From CAZCGA01 sp964498075 (GTDB lineage Bacteria; Desulfobacterota; Binatia; HRBIN30): a stretch of DNA of 8,037 bases. The notes below the pieces were generated by a model, which was not told the origin of the DNA, searched no databases, and saw nothing but the letters and a program-made list of their open reading frames with translations. The position numbers were made by a program, and so were the translations under genes. Positions 1-7,278 of the stretch are shown piece by piece (position 1 is the first letter of the stretch; each line of letters starts with the position of its first letter). The DNA lies in NCBI GenBank assembly GCA_964498075.1, contig CAZCGA010000218.1:1-8037 (forward strand), in the 5' to 3' direction.

Positions 1-2973
1 GGGACGGTGAACCAGGTCATGGGCGACGGCATCATGGCGCTGTTCGGTGCGCCGGTGGCGCACGAAGACCACGCCGTGCGCGCCTGCTATGCCGCCATCC
101 GCATGCAGCAGTCCGTCCGCCGTCATGCCGACGAGGTGCGTCGCACCGACGGGGTCAACGTCCGCATCCGCGTCGGCCTCAACTCCGGCGAGGTGGTGGT
201 CCGTGCCATCGGCAGCGATCTGCGCATGGACTACACCGCCGTCGGCCAGACCACGCACCTCGCAGCCCGCATGGAACAGCTTGCCGATCCCGGCAGCATC
301 CTGCTCGGCCCGGCCGCTTTCGAACTGGTCGAGGGCTACGTCGATGTCAAGTCGCTTGGGCGCGTGCCGGTGAAAGGCCTCACGGATCCGGTCGAGGTCT
401 ACGAGCTGGTGGGCGTCGGAACGGCGCGCTCGCGTCTCCAAGCCCGTGCCGCGCGCGGACTGACGCGTTTCGTCGGACGCGATCCGGAATTGGCACAACT
501 CGTTCGTGCCCTTGAGCAGGTGCAGAGCGGGCACGGGCAGCTGGTGGCGGTCGTGGGCGAGCCGGGTGTGGGGAAGTCGCGCCTCTACTACCAGTTCGCG
601 CGGTCGCATCGCACGCAAGACTGGCTCGTCCTCGAAGCGGGTGCCGTCTCGCACGGCCAGGCCACCAGCTACCTGCCGGTCATCGACTTGCTCAAAGGAT
701 ACTTCAAGATCCAGGATCGCGACGCTCATCGCGACATCCGTGAGAAGCTGACGGGCAAGCTGCTCACGCTCGACGAGTCGTTGCGACCGTCGCTGCCCGC
801 GTTCCTCGCCTTGCTCGACGTGCCCGTCGACGACCCGCAGTGGCAGAGCCTCGATCCCTCGCAGCGCCGCCAACAGACGCTCGACGCCATCAAGCGGCTG
901 TTGCTGCGCGAAGCGCAGGTGCAGCCGATCGTGGTGCTCTTCGAGGACCTGCATTGGATCGACGGCGAGACGCAGGCCCTGCTCGACCGCCTCGTGGAGA
1001 GCCTGCCAGCCGCGCGCGTTCTGCTGCTGGTCAACTACCGGCCTGAGTATCAGCACACGTGGAGCAACAAGACCTACTACACGCAGCTCCGGCTCGATGC
1101 CCTACCAGCAGAGAGCGCCGGTGAACTGCTTGCAGCGCTGCTCGGAAGCGATCCCGCCTTCGACCCACTCAAGGCGCTGCTGACCGAAAGGGCCGCGGGC
1201 AATCCATTGTTCCTCGAAGAGAGCGTGCGGACGCTGGTCGAGACGCGCTTGCTCGTCGGCGACCGGGGTGCGTACCGGCTCACTCAGCCGGTTCACGCGA
1301 TTCAGGTACCGGCCACCGTCCAAGCGATTCTCGCGTCGCGCATCGATCGGCTGCCACTCGACGAGAAGCGCCTACTGCAGGGGGCAGCCGTGATCGGCAA
1401 GGATGTCCCGTTCATCCTGCTGCAGGAGATCGCAGAACTACCGGAAGAGGAGCTGCGCCGCGGCCTCGCCTCTCTGCAAGCCGCCGAGTTCCTCTACGAG
1501 GTGAGCCTGTTTCCGGATCTCGAGTACACGTTCAAGCATGCCCTCACTCACGACGTAGCGTACGGGAGCCTGCTGCAGGAGCGCCGCCGCGCTCTACACG
1601 CGGGCATCGTTACGGCGATCGAGCGCGTGTATACCGACCGCCTCACCGAGCACGTCGAGCGGCTCGCGCACCACGCGCTCCGTGGCGAGCGCTGGGAAGA
1701 GGCGTTCACGTACCTCCAGCAAGCGGGCGGCAAAGCGGTCGCGCGTTCCGCCTACCGCGAGGCCGTCGCGTGGTTGCAGCAGGCCCTCGCGGCCTTGGCC
1801 CGTCTACCCGAGACACGCGAGACCCTGGAGCAGGCCATTGACCTGCGCTTCAGGATTTCAAACTCGCTCTACGCGGTCGAGGACATCGAGCGGGGGCTCC
1901 CCTACCTCCGGGAGGCGGAGGTTTTGGCGAGCCGGCTCGACGATCAGCGACGGCTCGCCCTGATGTCGGCGCTGATGACCAACTCGCTCTGGATGACTGG
2001 CGACTCGGCCCAGGCGCGCACGTTCGGCGAGCGTGCCGTGGCGATCGGCGGGCGGCTCGATGACCCTTCGCTCACGGTGCTCGGCAGCTACCACCTCGCC
2101 CAGGTGTTGTTCACCTGCGGCGAGTTTGAGCAGGCCGAGCAGCACTTCCGGATGGTCGAGCAGTCGCTCGGAACCGGTACCGGGCGGCTTCGTCATGCCG
2201 GATACGCCGGAGTCATTGCCCGCAGCTACCTGGCGTGGATCCTGGCCGAGCGCGGTGCGTTCGATGAAGGCATCTCCCCCGGCCAGGACGCACTCCATCG
2301 CGCCGAAGGCATCGACCATCCCTTTACGCTCGTATGGGCGTGCTGGGGGCTCGCGCAGGTCTACAGGGTGCGGGGGGACGCCGACCAGGCCATCCGCCTG
2401 CTCGATCGTGGAGTGGCGGTCGCGCACACGTGGGGTCTCGACGTCTTCCATACGTTCCTCGCCTGGTTGCGTGGCTACATGTATGCGCACTCCGGGCGTG
2501 TTGCCGAGGGACTGACCGTGCTGGAGAACGCGCTCCAGACCCGCGCGGCCATGGGGCTCGGGGTCTTCAACTCGCTCATCGCCGTGCATCTCGGCGAGGC
2601 GTACATGCTCGCCGGCCGGATCGAGGATGCGCAGACGGTGGCCGGCCGGGCACTGGCCATGGCCCGTGAGCGCGGTGAACGGAGCCACGAAGCGTACGCC
2701 CTTCGTCTCCTGGGTGAGATCCCGGCCCATCACGATCCCTCCGATATCGAGATGGCCGATACCCACTATCGCGAGGCCTTGGCTCTAGCGGACGAGCTCG
2801 GCATGCGCCCGCTCGTGGCCCGCTGCCACCTGGGACTGGGCCGGTTCCACCGGAGGACGGCGGAGCGGGAGAGTGCCCGCGATCACCTCGCCACGGCCGC
2901 CACGATGCTGCGTGACATGGGAATGCGCCACTGGCTGGAGCAGGCGGAGACCGAATTGAAGGAGCTCGGATGA
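1..2973 (+). CDS. Class III adenylate/guanylate cyclase - STAND ATPase - TPR signalling protein (5'-truncated by window)
   Basis: The frame is open from base 1, and the first residues match the middle of the cyclase domain of the next gene, so the true start lies upstream; GTG at 7 is an internal Val codon. Order seen: rest of the cyclase domain (to about base 410), with the second metal Asp in MGDGIM (bases 25-27); a STAND/AAA_16-type ATPase with Walker A GEPGVGKS (556-579) and Walker B ending EDLHW (943-957); a lid/winged-helix-like region (about 1306-1632) with the family-typical FKHALTHDVAYGSL; then degenerate TPR-like helical repeats from about 1690 to the end. The class III residues differ from the canonical set: Gln where the substrate Lys is expected (bases 13-15), Gln for the purine-contacting Asp (247-249) and His for the transition-state Asn (256-258); the Arg (268-270) is kept. 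No membrane segment or signal peptide is visible, so it is probably cytoplasmic. The stop overlaps the next gene's start by 4 bases. The natural ligand is unknown. Confidence 0.93.
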   Translation, partial: GTVNQVMGDGIMALFGAPVAHEDHAVRACYAAIRMQQSVRRHADEVRRTDGVNVRIRVGLNSGEVVVRAIGSDLRMDYTAVGQTTHLAARMEQLADPGSILLGPAAFELVEGYVDVKSLGRVPVKGLTDPVEVYELVGVGTARSRLQARAARGLTRFVGRDPELAQLVRALEQVQSGHGQLVAVVGEPGVGKSRLYYQFARSHRTQDWLVLEAGAVSHGQATSYLPVIDLLKGYFKIQDRDAHRDIREKLTGKLLTLDESLRPSLPAFLALLDVPVDDPQWQSLDPSQRRQQTLDAIKRLLLREAQVQPIVVLFEDLHWIDGETQALLDRLVESLPAARVLLLVNYRPEYQHTWSNKTYYTQLRLDALPAESAGELLAALLGSDPAFDPLKALLTERAAGNPLFLEESVRTLVETRLLVGDRGAYRLTQPVHAIQVPATVQAILASRIDRLPLDEKRLLQGAAVIGKDVPFILLQEIAELPEEELRRGLASLQAAEFLYEVSLFPDLEYTFKHALTHDVAYGSLLQERRRALHAGIVTAIERVYTDRLTEHVERLAHHALRGERWEEAFTYLQQAGGKAVARSAYREAVAWLQQALAALARLPETRETLEQAIDLRFRISNSLYAVEDIERGLPYLREAEVLASRLDDQRRLALMSALMTNSLWMTGDSAQARTFGERAVAIGGRLDDPSLTVLGSYHLAQVLFTCGEFEQAEQHFRMVEQSLGTGTGRLRHAGYAGVIARSYLAWILAERGAFDEGISPGQDALHRAEGIDHPFTLVWACWGLAQVYRVRGDADQAIRLLDRGVAVAHTWGLDVFHTFLAWLRGYMYAHSGRVAEGLTVLENALQTRAAMGLGVFNSLIAVHLGEAYMLAGRIEDAQTVAGRALAMARERGERSHEAYALRLLGEIPAHHDPSDIEMADTHYREALALADELGMRPLVARCHLGLGRFHRRTAERESARDHLATAATMLRDMGMRHWLEQAETELKELG
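2958..2964 (+). promoter_or_regulatory. Shine-Dalgarno for the second cyclase gene, inside the first gene
   Basis: GAAGGAG lies 5 bases before the ATG at 2970, within the last codons of the upstream gene. It fixes the start of the second paralogue. With the ATGA stop/start overlap it points to translational coupling of the two genes in one transcript. Confidence 0.75.
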
Positions 2974-5900
2974 GCTATTGTCCCCACTGTGAGCATGAGA
3001 GCCCCGCCGGCTCGAAGTTCTGCCTCGAGTGTGGAAACGCCCTCACCAGTCAGTGCGCACAGTGCGCCGCGCCGTTACCAGCCGCCGCGAAGTTCTGCAA
3101 CGCATGTGGCGCTTCGTTGAAGGAAGTCAGAAGTCAAAAGTCGAAAGCTCAAAGTCCCCCCCATGAGCCCTCGGACACTTCGACTCTTCGACGCTTCGAC
3201 TCCTTGACTGCGCCAGCCTCCTACACCCCCAAGCACCTCGCCGAGAAGATCCTGCAGTCCAAGTCCGCCCTCGAGGGGGAGCGCAAGCAGGTGACGGTCC
3301 TGTTCGCCGACATCAAGGGCTCGATGGAGCTGGCCGAGCAGCTCGATCCCGAAGAGTGGCACAAGATTCTGGATCGGTTCTTCGCGATCCTCTCCGAGGG
3401 CGTGCACCGCTTCGAGGGCACGGTAAACCAGTACACCGGCGACGGCATCATGGCCCTCTTCGGCGCGCCGATTGCCCACGAGGATCATGCGCAGCGCGCG
3501 TGCTACGCGGCGCTGCACTTGCGCGATGAGCTGCGCCGGTACGCCGACGAGCTGCGACGCAATGAAGGGCTGAACTTTTCCGTGCGCATGGGCGTGAACT
3601 CCGGAGAAGTGGTGGTCGGCAGGATCGGCGACGATCTGCGCATGGACTACACGGCGCAAGGGCACACGGTCGGCCTCGCGGCACGCATGGAGGGACTCGC
3701 CGCAGCCGACCAGATGTATGTCACGGAGCACACGGCGGCGCTGGTCGCCGGCTACTTCGAGCTGCGCGATCTCGGCCCGTTCCGTATCAAGGGTGTGCGT
3801 GAGCCCATCACCGTCTTTGCACTCGAGGGCGTCGGGGCGTTGCGGACGCGCCTCGACCGTTCGCGCGAGCGGGGTTTCTCGCGCTTCGTCGGCCGCGGCG
3901 ACGAGCTGCGCGTGCTCGAAGCCGCACTCGAGCGCGCCGAGCGCGGTCGCGGCCAGGCCGTCGGCATCGTCGCCGAGGCGGGCGTCGGCAAAAGCCGCCT
4001 CTGCTACGAGTTCCTCCAGGTCTGTCGGGCACGCGGGCGAGATGTCCTCGAAGCACACGGGGTCGCGCACGGCCGGTCGATTCCCCTGCTGCCCATCATC
4101 GAGCTGCTGCGGCAGTTCTTCCGGATCAGCGAGCGCGACGACGATCAGGCCGCGCGCGAGAAGATCGCCGGCCGCCTGCTGCTTCTCGATGACCGCTTCC
4201 GCGAGTTCCTGCCGCTGCTCTTCGAGTTCCTCGCCGTTCCCGACCCGGCACGGCCGGCGCCGCACATGGATCCCGCGGCGCGCCAGCGCCAGCTCTTTGC
4301 GCTGACGCGCCAGCTCGTCCAGGCGCCCCCTTCGCAGCGCGATCCGGCGGTTCTTCTGATCGAAGACCTGCACTGGCTCGACCCAGCGAGCGAGGCCTTC
4401 ATCGAGACGCTAATGGATGCCGTCAGCGAAGGGTCGCTGCTCCTGCTCTGGAACTTCCGTCCGGAGTATCACGCCGGCTGGATGAGCAAGCCCAGCTATC
4501 AGCAAATTGCGCTGGCGCCGCTGGGCCCGGATGCCGTGCGTGAGCTGGTCGCCGACCGCTTGGGCAACGACCCCTCGCTCGACGGCCTCACAAGTCGCAT
4601 CGAGGCGCGGACGCGCGGCAATCCTTTCTTCACCGAGGAAGTGATCCAGTCGCTGATCGAGTCGGGCGCGCTGCAGGGGAGTCGGGGCAGCTATCGGCTC
4701 ACTCGACCCGTCGCCGAGGTCGAGGTTCCGCCCGCTGTGCAGGCGCTGTTGGCGGCGCGCATCGACCGACTGGCAGAACGCGAGAAACTCGTGCTGCAGA
4801 CCGCCGCCGTGATCGGGAAGAACTTTCACGAGCGCGTGCTGGCGCGTTGCCTGGATCTTGCGGAGGTCGAGATCGCCGATGCCCTACGCGTCCTGCGGGC
4901 CGCCGAGTTCCTCTACGAGGAAGCGATCTACCCGGAGGTCGAGTACGCCTTCAAGCACCCGCTCACGCAGGAGGTCGCCTATCGTTCGCAGCTCGCGAGC
5001 CGTCGTGAAAGGACCCACGAACGCGTGGCCCGCACCGTCGAGGCGATGCAGCCGGCGGAGCGGCTCGATGAAAAGGCGGCACTGCTCGCGTACCATTGGG
5101 CCGAAGCGGGAGAGAAGTTGACGGCGGCTGGCTGGCGCGCGCGCGCGGCCAGGTATGTCTACGCCAGCGCCCCGGTAGAAGCTCTGCGCCATTGGCGCGA
5201 GGTGCGCGCACTGTTACACGGGATTCCCGAGACGCCGGAGACCCTGACCCTGCGCACGCAGGCGTGCGCCGAGATCCTGCCGGCCAGCTTTCGCGTCGGG
5301 ATCACGCCAGCGGAGGTGCAAGAGATCTTCGAGGAGGGGTGCGCGGGGGCTCGCAAGACCGGCGATGCCCGCGCCTTCGCGCGGCTCTTGATCGGCTACG
5401 CGGGCGCCCGGCAGGTCATCGGCGACGCCCCAGGCTACTTCCAGTACACCGGCGAGGCGGCCCGCGCTGCCGAGCAGGTCGACGACGAGAGCTTTCGCTA
5501 CGCTTTGCAGAGCTGTGACATCATCTACTCGCATGCGCTCGTCGGCCGTCTGTCAGATGCCCTCCATCTGGCAGACGCCCTTCTGCTACGTGCCGGTGGG
5601 AACGCCGACCTGGGGGCCGAGGTCTTTGGATTCAGCTGCCCCGGTTTCGTGCAGGTTCAGCGTTCCTGGTTCCTGCTTTACCTGGGCCGCCTCAGCGAGG
5701 CAAAGGAGCAGCTCGACCGCGTTATCGAATTCATGCGCGCCCGGGGTGAGCCGGAGCTGCTCGGCTGGGCGCTCGGTGTGTACCCCATGCTCGAGGAAGC
5801 CAGTGGCGCAATCGGTCCCGGGCTGCGCTGCGCGGCGGAGGGCGTCGAGATCTCTGAGCGCATCGGCAGCCACTTCTCGCGCGTGTATACCTATCTGGCT

Positions 5901-6401
5901 CTCGGCCTGGCGCAGCTTGTGCGCGGTGAACCCGCCGCCGCCCTGGAGGCCATCGAGCAAGCCCTCGCCATCTCCAGGGGGGAGCGAACGGCCCTCGAGT
6001 TCGAAGCATTGGCGCTTGCCCGTCGCGCCGAGGCGTTGCTCGGCGTTGGCCAGACAGCGGCAGCGCAGGCATGCGCGGAAGAGGCCGTCGCCTGTGCACG
6101 CGAGCACGGGACGCGCCTCCACGAACCCGCAGCTCTGCTGGTGCTGACGCGGACTCTGCTCGCAGGCGAGGGCACGTCCGCGCACGAGGTCCGCAGGAAC
6201 GCTGCGCAAGGCCTCGCCGTCGCCGAAGAGATCGGCGCCCGCGTCTACGCGCCGCGCTTTCACGAGCTGCTCGCCACGCTCGCACAGATCGAGGGCGACG
6301 GCGCCGCGCGCGAGCGTGAGCTGCGCGCGGCGCTACGCGGCTACAAAGAAATGGGTGCGACCGGCCACGCCGAGCGGTTGGCGCGGCAGCTGAGCGGATG
6401 A
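2970..6401 (+). CDS. Double zinc ribbon - class III nucleotidyl cyclase - STAND ATPase - TPR protein
   Basis: Complete 1143-residue protein. Residues 4-46 hold two CxxC...CxxC zinc ribbons (Cys 4, 7, 18, 21 and 29, 32, 43, 46). A polar linker, about 51-83, is encoded by palindromic short-repeat DNA. The conserved SYTPKHLAEKIL helix (from 84) leads into the cyclase domain (about 105-280), with metal Asp114 (LFADIKG) and Asp158 (TGDGIM). Relative to canonical class III cyclases, Gln154 replaces the substrate Lys, His232 the purine-selecting Asp and Gly235 the transition-state Asn; Arg239 remains. The ATPase has a variant Walker A, AEAGVGKS (335-342, Lys341), with Ala for the first Gly, and Walker B with EDLHW at 465-469. 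A lid/winged-helix-like part (about 587-692) contains FKHPLTQEVAYRSQL. The rest is alpha-helical and TPR-like, clearest near nucleotides 5935-6115. Probably cytoplasmic; no membrane segments are seen. It starts within the stop of the upstream paralogue. The family architecture is common in soil bacteria; the signal sensed is not known to me. Confidence 0.95.
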   Translation: MSYCPHCEHESPAGSKFCLECGNALTSQCAQCAAPLPAAAKFCNACGASLKEVRSQKSKAQSPPHEPSDTSTLRRFDSLTAPASYTPKHLAEKILQSKSALEGERKQVTVLFADIKGSMELAEQLDPEEWHKILDRFFAILSEGVHRFEGTVNQYTGDGIMALFGAPIAHEDHAQRACYAALHLRDELRRYADELRRNEGLNFSVRMGVNSGEVVVGRIGDDLRMDYTAQGHTVGLAARMEGLAAADQMYVTEHTAALVAGYFELRDLGPFRIKGVREPITVFALEGVGALRTRLDRSRERGFSRFVGRGDELRVLEAALERAERGRGQAVGIVAEAGVGKSRLCYEFLQVCRARGRDVLEAHGVAHGRSIPLLPIIELLRQFFRISERDDDQAAREKIAGRLLLLDDRFREFLPLLFEFLAVPDPARPAPHMDPAARQRQLFALTRQLVQAPPSQRDPAVLLIEDLHWLDPASEAFIETLMDAVSEGSLLLLWNFRPEYHAGWMSKPSYQQIALAPLGPDAVRELVADRLGNDPSLDGLTSRIEARTRGNPFFTEEVIQSLIESGALQGSRGSYRLTRPVAEVEVPPAVQALLAARIDRLAEREKLVLQTAAVIGKNFHERVLARCLDLAEVEIADALRVLRAAEFLYEEAIYPEVEYAFKHPLTQEVAYRSQLASRRERTHERVARTVEAMQPAERLDEKAALLAYHWAEAGEKLTAAGWRARAARYVYASAPVEALRHWREVRALLHGIPETPETLTLRTQACAEILPASFRVGITPAEVQEIFEEGCAGARKTGDARAFARLLIGYAGARQVIGDAPGYFQYTGEAARAAEQVDDESFRYALQSCDIIYSHALVGRLSDALHLADALLLRAGGNADLGAEVFGFSCPGFVQVQRSWFLLYLGRLSEAKEQLDRVIEFMRARGEPELLGWALGVYPMLEEASGAIGPGLRCAAEGVEISERIGSHFSRVYTYLALGLAQLVRGEPAAALEAIEQALAISRGERTALEFEALALARRAEALLGVGQTAAAQACAEEAVACAREHGTRLHEPAALLVLTRTLLAGEGTSAHEVRRNAAQGLAVAEEIGARVYAPRFHELLATLAQIEGDGAARERELRAALRGYKEMGATGHAERLARQLSG
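3124..3209 (+). repeat. Palindromic tandem-repeat element A inside the zinc-ribbon/cyclase linker
   Basis: The left arm (3124-3156) is 4.7 tandem copies of a 7-bp unit, AAGTCRR-like. The right arm (3174-3209) is about 4.5 copies of an 8-bp unit, GACNCTTC-like. The arms are imperfectly complementary: AGTCGAA at 3139-3145 pairs with TTCGACT at 3195-3201 (a second copy is at 3179-3185), and AGTCAA at 3132-3137 pairs with TTGACT at 3204-3209. The centre contains a run of seven C (3156-3162). The element is translated in frame as a Ser/Lys/Arg/Thr-rich linker. Whether it is a mobile repeat, a remnant or simple-sequence expansion is not decided by this window. Confidence 0.7.
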
Positions 6402-6420
6402 GGGCGTGCAGGGGGTGCGG

Positions 6421-6433
6421 CCAAAGACTTTGG
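6421..6433. other. Short perfect palindrome between convergent genes
   Basis: CCAAAGACTTTGG is an inverted repeat with 6-bp arms around one base, 20 bases after the stop of the + strand gene and 20 bases beyond the stop of the minus-strand pseudogene. As RNA it gives only a 5-bp, AT-rich stem with a 3-base loop and no U-tract, so it is a poor terminator candidate. The rest of the 6402-6452 gap shows nothing recognisable. Confidence 0.2.
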
Positions 6434-6452
6434 AACAACTCCGCTGTATCGC

Positions 6453-7212
6453 TCAGACACCTCCGTCCGGCTTCTTGAGCACCTCAAACAGTGCAGCGAG
6501 TTCGTCCTGGCCGTGGCCGGCGGCGACAGCCTGGTCGAGAAACCGCACGAGCAATTGTGGGTACAGCGAATCAATCCCATTCTCACGGCTCAACTGGAGG
6601 ATGTGCTTGACCCCGGCGGCATGCGTCGACAGTGATGCCTGCGATCCGTCATAGCTCCCTTTGGCGACCATCTCCCCACAGGTTTTCATCGTGTCGGCCA
6701 GAGCGGAGAGCAGGGAGAGCACTGCGGCGGTGTAGCCCTCAATGGAAAAGCCTTCGGAGTGGCAGATGGCGGCGCCATGCAAGAAGCCGAGTGCCATGCC
6801 GTAGTACGCGGACAAAATGCTGCAGTCGAGCGTCGACGCACCTCCGATGTCCGGTCCAACAAAAGTCGGATTTCCCCCGAGGCTCAGGAGCAGGGAGCTG
6901 CACGTGTCGTAGACCTCCTGCGGCCCTGAATAGAGGACGGTGCATGCGGTCGTGCCGATATCCTTCGGGTAGCCCATGATCGCGCCGTCGAGGTAGCGAA
7001 CGTCATTGGCCCTGGCCCACGCCTCACCGCCACGCGCATCCTTCGGTGTCCCCGTGGACAGCTGGAGAAGCACCTTGCCCCTTGAGCCTGCCGGCCACCT
7101 CTGGTGTGCGGATCAGCGAGTCACTGACTTGGTAGTCGAGCAGGCACACCACAACCACGTCGCCCGCTGCGGCGACGCGGGACGCGACGCCGGCAAAGAC
7201 CGACTTACTCAA
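6453..7212 (-). pseudogene. Broken NAD(P)-dependent imine-reductase / beta-hydroxyacid-dehydrogenase-like gene
   Basis: Read on the minus strand, the first piece (7212 to about 7080) includes DVVVVCLLDYQVSDSLIRTP and the second (about 7079 to 6453) begins VLLQLSTGTPKDARGGEAWA and includes RYLDGAIMGYPKDIG and SILSAYYGMALGFLHGAA. This resembles the family of reductases with a 6-phosphogluconate-dehydrogenase-type NAD-binding domain and an imine-reductase-like helical C-terminal domain. Such enzymes usually have about 290 residues; about 250 codons are here. Two lesions are visible. First, the N-terminal Rossmann part with its Gly-rich loop is absent: an in-frame stop (complement of 7228-7230) lies just upstream, and the best start would be TTG at 7212. 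Second, one extra base in the C4 run at 7078-7081 breaks the frame; with CCC the protein would read through as LKGKVLLQLSTG. The downstream piece alone is open from a GTG at 7073. It converges on the upstream cyclase gene and has lower GC than it: 32/60 at 6541-6600 against 44/60 at 4201-4260, by hand count. The substrate cannot be inferred. Confidence 0.82.
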
Positions 7213-7226
7213 TTCGTCGATCTGGG

Positions 7227-7244
7227 GTCAAGCGACTCATTGAC
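7227..7244. repeat. Small REP-like inverted repeat at the truncated end of the reductase pseudogene
   Basis: GTCAA (7227-7231) and TTGAC (7240-7244) are perfect inverted arms 8 bases apart, preceded by GGG. The motif sits in the short gap between the pseudogene's broken 5' end and the next cyclase gene. No transposase or second copy is in the window, so it may be chance. Nothing else is recognisable in 7213-7261. Confidence 0.25.
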
Positions 7245-7261
7245 AGCGACGCTTCCCGCAT

Positions 7262-7268
7262 AGGAAGG
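7262..7268 (+). promoter_or_regulatory. Shine-Dalgarno for the third cyclase gene
   Basis: AGGAAGG lies 10 bases before the ATG at 7279, a somewhat long but plausible spacing. It supports that ATG, which also places the first zinc-ribbon Cys at residue 3. No clear -10/-35 promoter could be picked in the 66-base gap. Confidence 0.5.
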
Positions 7269-7278
7269 TCCCTCCGCG

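Noticed and set aside
7..9. GTG at 7 as the true start of the first gene
   Set aside because: The frame is open to base 1, and the protein would begin inside the cyclase domain just before the metal-binding Asp. The gene clearly continues upstream of the window.
1858..2766. 302-codon open frame on the minus strand
   Set aside because: It is antisense to the TPR part of the first gene, with no recognisable domain and no independent start signal; a shadow frame.
3124..3209. CRISPR array or IS terminal repeats at the linker repeats
   Set aside because: Units are 7-8 bp with no spacers of CRISPR size, and no transposase or target duplication is visible. Described as a palindromic short-tandem-repeat element instead.
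3075..4373. Long open frame (432 codons) on the minus strand
   Set aside because: It lies wholly inside the second cyclase gene, whose + frame carries zinc ribbons, cyclase and Walker motifs. The minus-strand product shows no family motif, and long antisense frames are expected at this GC.
5731..6438. 235-codon Arg/Ala-rich minus-strand frame ending near the end of the second gene
   Set aside because: The composition is typical of a shadow frame opposite GC-rich coding DNA, and the + strand gene accounts for the region.
6402..6452. Rho-independent terminator after the second cyclase gene
   Set aside because: The only inverted repeat gives a weak 5-bp stem without a T-tract on either strand.
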